Assembly: GCF_004919105.1 (NCBI RefSeq)
Contig: NZ_STGK01000001.1
Coordinates: forward strand, 372,001-436,000
Direction: 5' to 3'
Length of the DNA stretch: 64,000 nt
Source of the DNA: Nocardioides sp. GY 10113
GTDB lineage: Bacteria > Actinomycetota > Actinomycetes > Propionibacteriales > Nocardioidaceae
Notes under the pieces: model-generated
The model's database searches: none
The model's input: only the letters and a program-made list of their open reading frames with translations
What the model was told of the DNA's origin: nothing
Shown here: positions 11,401 to 18,037 of the stretch, one piece after another
How positions within the stretch are numbered: position 1 is the stretch's first letter
Layout: every line of letters starts with the position of its first letter
Position numbers and translations under genes: made by a program

Positions 11401-12006
11401 GCGGAGCGGCTGCGCGAGGAGACCCGCCGCCGCCTCGGCATCTCGCCCGAGCAGAAGGTGATCCTCTACGCGCCGACGTGGCGCGACGACCTGGCGACCA
11501 ACTGGCGGCGGGCCGAGATCGTCTCGCACCTGGACCTGGAGAGCGCGAGCCGCGCCCTCGGACCCGACTACGTCCTGCTGATGCGCGGGCACCGGTTCCA
11601 CGCGGGCGCCGTCCGGCGTCCGGGCGCGCCGGGCGCGCAGATCCTCGACGTCACCGACTACCCGGAGATCAACCACCTCATCCTGGCCGCCGACGCCGCG
11701 GTCCTTGACTACTCCTCGCTCCGGTTCGACTTCGCCCTCACCCGCCGGCCGATGGTCTTCCTCGTCCCCGACCTGGACACCTACGTCGGAGACGTCCGCG
11801 GCTTCCTCTTCGACTACCGCGACTCGGCGCCCGGTCCGCTGGTGGACACCGCTGACGAGGCGGTCGAGCTGCTCCGGGACCTGCCGGCACTGGCTGAGCG
11901 CTCGGCCCCGGAGCTGGACCGGTTCCACCGCACCTACAACTACCTGCAGACCGGGGACTCGGCTCGCCGGGTGGCCGAGGCCTTCGTGGGCGGGTCGGCG
12001 GACTGA
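8440..12006 (+). CDS. GT2 glycosyltransferase / CDP-glycerol glycerophosphotransferase fusion
   Basis: Predicted teichoic-acid-type polymer enzyme of 1188 residues. Residues about 35-280 resemble a family 2 glycosyltransferase (VTVVVPVSDEETTRIEQCL, LASARNAGVE), but the metal motif region is reduced to GSGGDDF. Residues about 380-800 are beta-rich and unassigned. The C-terminal 360 residues are a CDP-glycerol:poly(glycerophosphate) glycerophosphotransferase domain, with QTFHGYPAKSMG, YAPTWRDD, LMRGH and LDYSSLRFDF, which correspond to the TagF/TarF motifs. Start TTG 8440 has a good ribosome binding site. The next gene overlaps its stop by one base. The polymerised unit (glycerol- or ribitol-phosphate) is uncertain; the CDP-ribitol gene nearby favours ribitol-phosphate. 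Confidence 0.82.
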   Translation: MARAGTRVRGALRALSESLRLREPAAERRPGGPQVTVVVPVSDEETTRIEQCLRSLQAQTHRALDVAVVPYGRHERVSATAAALAAQDDRIRLLAPQDSLASARNAGVEAALAELVVVGSGGDDFPPRGIARLVRAHRSSGSPLVVGTMREAGVAGHVPFASYRAAHEEHVSGTALAEHPVAVTDLLLGNRLFTGRLWRESGARFTPEVASGADAVLSLLSAAPAVDLLTEPTYLPTRRRDGVAVGHTPDAFDRLAEWLAESDRLRRQVEALEDQDVLAWWLWGVLDVGTAPFLADVERADDERWALLRDGVRALLERARDQVWPRLSADARVQLWLLLNDHRERLADYATQRLFTGGDRRTEVRDGRVWALLPFHDDADLGVPAELYEMTAEQTRLRATLRDLRWVGDDEIEVTVTAHIEHVGMGRTPELTCALVDPAGGQRVELAVRQFRDLRANLPGNRFQDYSWGAFVATVPVAELRRLSLPAMADTGAADWAFEVTLTTDGVRRTGRIGEIDDFGGAGYLGQAPLAPRSSGDDLVTLAGRSRPTGLVVCPDPLPRLLELRVEGRVVTGTLDPRGNPAATVSATVGGPAGTRCVAEVALQAPDRAVFRLELPGAPAGGSLWSLLLHGPDPDARGRRLRWPAVDDLWLGVGEGGVVGARQPDGCVSLLEAADLLVVDEVVVDEESVTATCRWLAAEPPEAVDVELVGAVRLPGALTQVDGGLRVDFSLLSDRWGLGAAPVAPGPYRIEVRTARGDVEPLLGERAIARLHGFDVGTRFTSGLRRTAEGWQLGLNRALADDERGGFAQQSLQDWYAATDFPLEDAVYLQSYAGASATDSQLALHHELRRTRPDLTLYWGVHSSASWVPEGGVPVLMGSREWYRVLGSVRYLCLNIDPDRWFRRKPGQRLLQTFHGYPAKSMGLRMWRAKQNTPRRIALELERTSGTWDLILTPAPEMDEHYRREYAYEGPIHSHGYPRDDELVGPDAERLREETRRRLGISPEQKVILYAPTWRDDLATNWRRAEIVSHLDLESASRALGPDYVLLMRGHRFHAGAVRRPGAPGAQILDVTDYPEINHLILAADAAVLDYSSLRFDFALTRRPMVFLVPDLDTYVGDVRGFLFDYRDSAPGPLVDTADEAVELLRDLPALAERSAPELDRFHRTYNYLQTGDSARRVAEAFVGGSAD

Positions 12007-12881
12007 TGCGCGCCGTCGTGCTCCCTTCGGGGCTGCCGGGCGTCAACGAGTTCTCGCACGCTGGTTGGTGGGCTGGCCGCGCCGGTGCGCGGGTCGCCGC
12101 CGTTCAGGTCGACGGGGGCACCCGGGTGACCGGGGAGGCCCTGCGCGGCGCCGACCCTGACGACGGGGAGCGGGTGCTGCTGGTGGCGGCACCGGTGGTC
12201 GACTGGCTGCCCGCGGGCGGCCTCGCGGAGCGGATGGTCTCGCTGCACGCCTGGCGCGACGGCGTCCTCGCGCTCGCCGAATCCCACCCCGCGGCGAGCA
12301 CCGTGCTCTTCTGCTGGCCCGATCCGCCGCGCGAGGCCGCGCAGGTGGTGGCGATGGCCATCGGCGAGCGGCCCCTGCTCGACGTCGGCGCCGCCGTCGA
12401 GCACAGCGCCGACGACCCGGTGCTCGAGGACCTGCTGCCGGGCAGCTCGACCGGCGGCCCCGCCGGCCCCGCCGGCGCCGGAGGGTCAGGGGCCCTGGGC
12501 GCCTTCGCTGCCGGCCTCGCGGCGGCGCGCACCACCGGCCGCCCGCCGACCTGGATCACCGCCGCGGCGGCCGCCGGCGACGCCGCCGACGTGCTCGCCC
12601 GCGGACTGGCGTCGGCCGATGCGCCGGCCGAGGAGCTGGCGGACGCCCCCGCGCTGCGCGCCGAGTCGCGCCGGGTTCAGAACGCCCTGATCGACGCCGG
12701 GATCCGGCTGCACGGCCGCCGCGACCTGCTGCTCTGGCCGGTGCCGCCGGTGGCGGGCCGGGTGCCGCTGGACCTGGCCGTGGAGTGCGCGGCCGAGGTC
12801 CTGCGGGGACAGGTGGAACGACCCGCCGCCGTCCCGGGCGACGGTGCCGTCGAAGACCACCCCCGAGGGTGGGCCCGATGA
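12006..12881 (+). CDS. Hypothetical protein of the surface-polymer island
   Basis: I do not recognise a family for this 291-residue protein. It has no signal peptide or membrane segment. Visible segments are VVLPSGLPGVNEFSHAGWW at the N-terminus, LLVAAPVVDWLP, TVLFCWPDPPREA, a Gly/Pro/Ala linker around residues 145-160 and LHGRRDLLLWPVP near the C-terminus. It overlaps both neighbours (TGATG at 12004-12008, ATGA at 12878-12881), so it is translated with the fusion glycosyltransferase and the sulfotransferase and probably acts with them. Confidence 0.7.
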   Translation: MRAVVLPSGLPGVNEFSHAGWWAGRAGARVAAVQVDGGTRVTGEALRGADPDDGERVLLVAAPVVDWLPAGGLAERMVSLHAWRDGVLALAESHPAASTVLFCWPDPPREAAQVVAMAIGERPLLDVGAAVEHSADDPVLEDLLPGSSTGGPAGPAGAGGSGALGAFAAGLAAARTTGRPPTWITAAAAAGDAADVLARGLASADAPAEELADAPALRAESRRVQNALIDAGIRLHGRRDLLLWPVPPVAGRVPLDLAVECAAEVLRGQVERPAAVPGDGAVEDHPRGWAR

Positions 12882-14122
12882 ACGACCTCGCGCTCCCCGA
12901 CGGCTCGATCCTGTTCCACATCGGCCCGCACAAGACCGGGACCACCGCGATCCAGCGCGCGCTCTGGGACAGCCGGGCGACCCTGACCGGGCTCGGCGTC
13001 GAGTACCCGGGAAGCAGCACGCACGAGATGGCACCGGCCACCGCCGTGGCCACGGACCGGGTCGACCCCGGCAGGGACCTCGCCGTGCACCGCGCCGAGT
13101 GGCTCCGGATGGTGGCCGAGCTGCACGACCGGCGGCCGAGGGTGGGCGTCATCAGCAGCGAGTTCTACTCCGAGGCCGGCGACGAGCGGACCGGCTGGCT
13201 GCTGGACCGGCTCGGGCCGGGCGCGCACGTCGTCATCACGCTGCGGCCGCTCGCCCGGATCATCGGCTCGCAGTGGCAGCAGTACGTCCAGAACAAGCTC
13301 GCCGCGCCCTACGAGCGGTGGCTGGAGGTCACGCTGGGCGACCTCGACGGCCCCCAGCTCACCCCGACCTTCTGGGGCCGGCACCGCCACGACCTCCTGG
13401 TGCGGCGATGGGTGGCCGCGGCGGGTGCGGACCGGGTCACCGTCGTCGTCGTGGACGACCGGGACCCCGGGGTCCTGCTCGGCGGCTTCGAGCGCCTGCT
13501 CGACGTCCCGCCGGGCACGCTCGTCCCCAGCGGCGACCGGGCCAACCGGTCGCTGACCCTCGAGGAGGCCGAGCTGATGCGCGCCTTCAACGGCCTGCGC
13601 AGGCGGGAGGCCTGGGACGACGTCGACTACGACCGGTTCGTCCGGTTCGGGGCCGCGCGCGCGGTCCAGGCCCGGCCGCCGACCGCGGGGGACCACAAGC
13701 TGCGGACGCCCGAGTGGGCGGTGCGCCGGGCGCTGGAGATCGGCGCCGGCTTCGCCCGGGAGATCGAGGCGTCCGGCGCGCGCGTCGTCGGCTCGCTCGA
13801 CCTGCTCGGGGACCCCGCGCTGGCGCCGGAGACCGGGGAGAACGAGCAGGTCGAGGGGGTGGACCCAGCCGTGCTGGGCGCCCTGGTGGCGGGCCTCGTC
13901 AACGGGATGACCGGCGTCCGCGGCGTGCAGAGCCCACGTCCGGGGGCCGGCGTCGCCGAGCAGCGGGTGTGGTCCCGGCATCGCGCCGTCGTGCTGGCCT
14001 CCGCCGCGTCGAGCCCGGCGCCCGCCGCCGAGGGGCCGGCCTGGCGGAGGAGGGCTCGGCGCCTGGCCCGGCGGGTGCGGGACAGGCTTCCCGGTGCGGC
14101 ACCGCGGCACCCCAGCGGATAG
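12878..14122 (+). CDS. Sulfotransferase-like protein (PAPS-binding fold)
   Basis: A 414-residue protein beginning with ILFHIGPHKTGTTAIQ; GPHKTGTT (residues 16-23) is the 5'-phosphosulfate loop of sulfotransferases. A downstream LRPLARIIGSQWQQYV segment fits the 3'-phosphate site (R-x-IxxSxW). The C-terminal 60 residues are basic and Ala/Arg-rich. The ATG at 12878 overlaps the previous stop. Expected chemistry is transfer of sulfate from PAPS to a hydroxyl or amine of the surface polymer or a lipid; the acceptor is unknown. Confidence 0.75.
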   Translation: MNDLALPDGSILFHIGPHKTGTTAIQRALWDSRATLTGLGVEYPGSSTHEMAPATAVATDRVDPGRDLAVHRAEWLRMVAELHDRRPRVGVISSEFYSEAGDERTGWLLDRLGPGAHVVITLRPLARIIGSQWQQYVQNKLAAPYERWLEVTLGDLDGPQLTPTFWGRHRHDLLVRRWVAAAGADRVTVVVVDDRDPGVLLGGFERLLDVPPGTLVPSGDRANRSLTLEEAELMRAFNGLRRREAWDDVDYDRFVRFGAARAVQARPPTAGDHKLRTPEWAVRRALEIGAGFAREIEASGARVVGSLDLLGDPALAPETGENEQVEGVDPAVLGALVAGLVNGMTGVRGVQSPRPGAGVAEQRVWSRHRAVVLASAASSPAPAAEGPAWRRRARRLARRVRDRLPGAAPRHPSG

Positions 14123-14178
14123 CCTGTCGGACCGGGTCGCTGGCCGAGCGGCCAAGGCTCGGAAAGGTTGATGCCGGC

Positions 14179-15588
14179 ATGTCCGCAGAAGTGAAGAACG
14201 TCGCTGTGCTCCTCGCAGGAGGGGTGGGCAGCCGCGTCGGCCTCGACATCCCCAAGCAGCTGATCAAGGTGGCCGGGAAGACCCTGCTCGAGCACACCCT
14301 GGTCACCCTCCACGACCACCCGGACGTGCACGAGGTCGTCGTGATGATGGCGCCGGGCCACCTGGACGCGGTCCGCCAGATCACCCGGAGCGGCGCCTAC
14401 CCGAAGGTGACCGGGATCCTCGAGGGCGGCGAGACCCGCAACGACACCACGCTGCGCGCGATCGAGCACCTGCACGCCACGGCCGGCGGCGCTGAGGTCC
14501 GGATCCTGCTGCACGACGCGGTGCGACCGCTGGTCACCCCGCGGATCATCGGGGAGTGCTTCGCCGCGCTGGAGGAGTACCCGGCCGTCGACGTGGCGAT
14601 CCCCTCGGCCGACACGATCATCGAGGTCGACGGCGCCGACACGATCAGCAACATCCCCCCGCGCGCGTCGCTGCGCCGGGGCCAGACCCCGCAGGCCTTC
14701 CGGCTCGAGGTGCTCGCGCGCGCCTACGAGCTGGCCGGCCAGGACCCGGACTTCGCGGCCACCGACGACTGCAGCGTCGTCCTGCGCTACCTGCCCGACG
14801 AGCCGATCATCGTGGTGCGGGGCGACGACCGGAACATGAAGGTCACCGAGCCGATCGACGTCTTCATCGCCGACAAGCTCTTCCAGCTGACCGGCATCGA
14901 CCTGCCGCGCACCCGGACCGAGGAGGGCTACCGCGAGGCGCTGGCCGGCAAGACGGTGGTCGTCTTCGGCGGCAGCTACGGCATCGGCGCCGACATCGCG
15001 GAGGTGGCGGCCTCCTACGGCGCGCACGTGATCACGTTCAGCCGGTCGACCACGAACACGGACGTCGGTCGCCGAGCGGATGTCGCGGCTGCCGCGAAGA
15101 AGGCGCTCGAGGTCACCGGCTCGGTCGACTTCGTGGTCAACACCGCCGGGGTGCTGCCGCGCGGCGAGCTGAGCGAGACCAGCGAGGAGACGATCTACAG
15201 CGCCACCGAGATCAACTACCTGGGGCCGATCTTCATCGCTCAGGAGTTCTTCCCGCACCTGGCGGCGACCGGCGGCTCGCTCCTGCTGTTCACCTCGAGC
15301 TCCTACACCCGGGGCCGCTCCGGCTACGCGCTCTACTCCTCGGCGAAGGCGGCCACGGTCAACCTGACCCAGGCGCTGGCCGACGAGTGGGCCGACGCCG
15401 GGGTCCGGGTCAACTGCATCAACCCGGAGCGGACCGCCACCCCGATGCGTACGCGCGCCTTCGGCCAGGAGGCGCCCGGCACGCTGCTCGACTCCCCGAC
15501 GGTGGCGCGCACGTCGATCGACGTCCTGGTCTCCGAGCAGTCCGGCCACGTCTACGACGTCCGCAGGGACGACCCGTTCGGCCTCTGA
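14179..15588 (+). CDS. Bifunctional ribitol-5-phosphate cytidylyltransferase / ribulose-5-phosphate reductase (TarI-TarJ-type fusion)
   Basis: Predicted to make CDP-ribitol, the donor for poly(ribitol-phosphate). Residues 1 to about 235 are an IspD/TarI-like cytidylyltransferase (LLAGGVGSRVGLDIPKQL, LLHDAVRPLV, QTPQAF). Residues about 257-469 are a short-chain dehydrogenase with GGSYGIGADI (264-273) and YSSAK (Tyr386, Lys390). The same two-domain order occurs in Haemophilus Bcs1-type CDP-ribitol synthases. Because the reductase here is an SDR and not the medium-chain TarJ of Staphylococcus, the symbol is left open. An IspD role in the MEP pathway is less likely given the fusion and its setting. 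A small hairpin (14141-14154) and GGAAAGG precede the ATG. Confidence 0.85.
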   Translation: MSAEVKNVAVLLAGGVGSRVGLDIPKQLIKVAGKTLLEHTLVTLHDHPDVHEVVVMMAPGHLDAVRQITRSGAYPKVTGILEGGETRNDTTLRAIEHLHATAGGAEVRILLHDAVRPLVTPRIIGECFAALEEYPAVDVAIPSADTIIEVDGADTISNIPPRASLRRGQTPQAFRLEVLARAYELAGQDPDFAATDDCSVVLRYLPDEPIIVVRGDDRNMKVTEPIDVFIADKLFQLTGIDLPRTRTEEGYREALAGKTVVVFGGSYGIGADIAEVAASYGAHVITFSRSTTNTDVGRRADVAAAAKKALEVTGSVDFVVNTAGVLPRGELSETSEETIYSATEINYLGPIFIAQEFFPHLAATGGSLLLFTSSSYTRGRSGYALYSSAKAATVNLTQALADEWADAGVRVNCINPERTATPMRTRAFGQEAPGTLLDSPTVARTSIDVLVSEQSGHVYDVRRDDPFGL

Positions 15589-15627
15589 CCGGGCCGGGCG
15601 GTCGACGCTGCCGTGGACCGCATCCTC

Positions 15628-15633
15628 TAGACT
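15628..15633 (+). promoter_or_regulatory. Candidate -10 element for the GT61 gene
   Basis: TAGACT ends 9 bases before ATG 15643, implying a very short or absent leader and a transcription unit separate from the CDP-ribitol gene. Confidence 0.4.
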
Positions 15634-15642
15634 GACGCGGAC

Positions 15643-17343
15643 ATGAGCACGTGGACGAGGACGACGGTGGGGCGCCGACTCGGGCGCCTGCTCCGCGGGG
15701 AGGCACCGTCCCCGCCGACCACGCAGGCCAAGCCGGCCGCACCGCGGGACGGGGTCGCCGACGTCGTCGCCGACCACCTCGACGGGCGCACCGAGGCCGT
15801 CGTCGTGCTGCTGGGCAGCAACCGTCCCCAGCTGCTGCAGCGGCTGCGGACGCTCGGGCCCGGCTGGACCGTCCTCGAGGTCGACGACACCGATGAGCGC
15901 GCCTGTCACCTCGAGCTGACCCTGGCCGGTCCCGTCGACGTCGTGGTCGACCGCGCCCAGCCGGCCGGGCGCCTGGTGCGGTTCCGCGACGTGTTCTTCC
16001 ACGTGCGTGCCGGTGGCGTCTACGTGGTGCCCGGTGGCGGGACCGAGCTCGGTCCCGAGCCGGGGGGCCTGGGGCGGCACCTGGCGAGCGCCGCCGCGCT
16101 GGAGGCGGAGCCGCTCCGCGCCCCGCGGGAGGGGACGCGCAGGGTTCCGGAGAACATCGCGCTCGCCATCCGGATGCACGTGCAGGCCCGCACCGTGGGC
16201 CGGCACCTCGTCCTGAGCCACGACCTCCCGGACGTCCTCTCCAAGCTCGACGAGGACGAGGCCGACGCCTACCTGGAGCGGCTCGGCGGGCCGCACCGCG
16301 TGCTCCTCGAGATCCCCGCGGAGACGCCGCCCGACGCTCGGGTGATCACCGAGGGGCCGGGAACCCGTGCCCGGGACATGGCCGCGCCGATCACCCAGGC
16401 GGCGATCCGGTTGCGGGACTACCGCGACGTGGTCGTCGACGTCGAGCAGCTCGTGCTCACCGACCGGGTCGTGCTCCCCGACAGCTACCGGCACAACCAG
16501 TACGCGCGGCTGGTCAACCGCGGGATCATCGACGTCTCGCCGCGCCTGGGGGTTCCGGTCCGCCCGGTCCCCGACGACCTGCCGCTGCTCGAGGGCACCT
16601 ACCTGCACCTCGACAACGAGATCCGCGGCCACTTCGGGCACACGCTGACCGAGGTCCTGTCCCGGATGTGGAGCTGGTCGGCCGCGCTGGAGATCGACCC
16701 CGACGTCAAGGTCCTGATGACCGCTGCCCGGGTGCGGCCGGAGCTGGCGGAGTGGGAGCTGGACTTCTACGAGACCTGTGGCATCCCGCGCGACCGGATC
16801 CTCAAGCTGGACGGTGCCGCCCGGGTCGAGCGGCTGCTCTCGGGCAGTCCGATGTTCTCGAACCCGCAGTTCGTGCACCCGCGCATCCTCGAGACCTGGG
16901 ATCGGGTCGGGGACACGCTGGCGGCCCGCGCCAGCGACCGGGAGTGGCCGAGCCGGATCTTCATCGGGCGTCGGCTCGCCAAGCGGGCCTGCCTCAACGC
17001 CGAGGAGGTCGAGGCGGTCTTCGCCGAGTACGGCTTCGAGGTCGTCTACCCCGAGGACCTGCCGCTCGGCGACCAGGTGGCGATGTTCCGAGCCGCCGAC
17101 GTGGTGGCCGGGTACGCCGGCAGCGGGATGTTCCACATCGCCTTCGTGCCCCACCCGCTGCGCGTGATCCAGATCAGCTCCGACGGGTACACGCCGCGCA
17201 ACGAGGTGCTGATGTCCGCGCTGCGCGGCCACCGGATCGACGCGGTGGTCAGCGCGGCGCAGGCCGCCGGCGTCCAGGCGGACTTCGCCGTCGACCTGGA
17301 GCGCGAGGGCCCCTACCTGCGCTCGGTGCTCGAGGCGCTCTGA
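15643..17343 (+). CDS. Glycosyltransferase family 61 protein (DUF563-like)
   Basis: A 566-residue protein whose C-terminal half (about residues 310-560) has the GT61 pattern: TYLHLDNEIRGHFGHTLTEV near the domain start, RIFIGRRLAKRACLNAEEVE, and MFRAADVVAGYAGSGMFHI with a Gly-rich donor-site loop. The N-terminal 300 residues hold an SAM-methyltransferase-like segment without a clear glycine loop and are not assigned. It probably adds a sugar to the surface polymer. A sulfotransferase converges on it from the other strand with only 9 bases between. Confidence 0.72.
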   Translation: MSTWTRTTVGRRLGRLLRGEAPSPPTTQAKPAAPRDGVADVVADHLDGRTEAVVVLLGSNRPQLLQRLRTLGPGWTVLEVDDTDERACHLELTLAGPVDVVVDRAQPAGRLVRFRDVFFHVRAGGVYVVPGGGTELGPEPGGLGRHLASAAALEAEPLRAPREGTRRVPENIALAIRMHVQARTVGRHLVLSHDLPDVLSKLDEDEADAYLERLGGPHRVLLEIPAETPPDARVITEGPGTRARDMAAPITQAAIRLRDYRDVVVDVEQLVLTDRVVLPDSYRHNQYARLVNRGIIDVSPRLGVPVRPVPDDLPLLEGTYLHLDNEIRGHFGHTLTEVLSRMWSWSAALEIDPDVKVLMTAARVRPELAEWELDFYETCGIPRDRILKLDGAARVERLLSGSPMFSNPQFVHPRILETWDRVGDTLAARASDREWPSRIFIGRRLAKRACLNAEEVEAVFAEYGFEVVYPEDLPLGDQVAMFRAADVVAGYAGSGMFHIAFVPHPLRVIQISSDGYTPRNEVLMSALRGHRIDAVVSAAQAAGVQADFAVDLEREGPYLRSVLEAL

Positions 17344-17352
17344 GCGGGACGC

Positions 17353-17973
17353 TCAGTAGCCGAAGGTGCGGAAGTCCTCGGCGTAGAAGTCGCGCAGCCG
17401 CTCCTCCAGCGCCGGGCTCACCTCGACCGCGCTGCTCGGGATCCCGACGTGCTTCGTGCTGTCCTGGCCGCGGTTCACGTCGCGCTCCAGCGTGACGCCG
17501 AGCGCGGCCTCCACGCCCGCGACGGCCTGTTCCATCCCGTCCTCCAGTCGGAAGACGCGAACGTCGTCGACGAGGAACTCGTGCTGGGGGCGCAGGTGGT
17601 TGTCGAGCACGTAGGGGTTCGCGGCGTACTGCTCGAACGCCCGGTCGGCCCACGCCTCGACCGAGGCGGCGTCGGTGCGCGGGTCCTTGCGGTTGCGCAT
17701 CATGTACTCCGAGCGGAACCGGGCGATCGGGTCGCGCACCACCGTGAACCGCAGGTCAAACTGCGGGAGGTCGAGCATCTCGCGCAGCAGCGCGCCGTGG
17801 TAGTGCTGCATCGAGCAGCGTCGCAGCGGCATGAGGCGCGGCTCGGTCTTCGCCGTGTTGTAGAACCGCATCTTCCAGCCCGTCGCCGAGAACATCCTCT
17901 CCATCGTGGTGCCACCGGACTTGGGGATGTGGACGAACAGCACGCTCTGCTGGGCGGAGAGGAACACCGGCAT
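17353..17973 (-). CDS. Sulfotransferase family 2-like protein
   Basis: A 206-residue protein with VLFVHIPKSGGTTMERMF; HIPKSGGTT (residues 15-23) is the PAPS 5'-phosphosulfate motif of the carbohydrate sulfotransferase 2 family, and FTVVRDPIARFRSEYMM is the 3'-phosphate motif. There is no membrane anchor, unlike Golgi homologues. The ATG at 17973 is backed by TATTCT six bases upstream. Its neighbours make a polymer or glycolipid acceptor likely; the acceptor is not known. Confidence 0.82.
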   Translation of the reverse strand: MPVFLSAQQSVLFVHIPKSGGTTMERMFSATGWKMRFYNTAKTEPRLMPLRRCSMQHYHGALLREMLDLPQFDLRFTVVRDPIARFRSEYMMRNRKDPRTDAASVEAWADRAFEQYAANPYVLDNHLRPQHEFLVDDVRVFRLEDGMEQAVAGVEAALGVTLERDVNRGQDSTKHVGIPSSAVEVSPALEERLRDFYAEDFRTFGY

Positions 17974-17979
17974 GCTCGG

Positions 17980-17985
17980 AGAATA
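17980..17985 (-). promoter_or_regulatory. Candidate -10 element, leaderless type
   Basis: On the minus strand TATTCT ends 6 bases before the ATG at 17973. Confidence 0.45.
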
Positions 17986-18037
17986 GCCGCCGCCGCGCCG
18001 GGGCGATCCAGCGGCTCGGGCACCGCCGCGGCCGCGC

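Noticed and set aside
8374..11928. Minus-strand open frame of about 1180 codons opposite the fusion glycosyltransferase
   Set aside because: No domain signal; mirrors codon bias of the real gene on the plus strand.
14134..14210. Intact tRNA-Ser gene
   Set aside because: Only D-arm and anticodon-loop-like bases occur; there is no acceptor 3' strand, T-arm or variable arm before the CDP-ribitol coding region.
14179..15588. IspD of the MEP isoprenoid pathway
   Set aside because: The cytidylyltransferase is fused to an SDR reductase and lies in a polymer gene island, which fits CDP-ribitol synthesis better.
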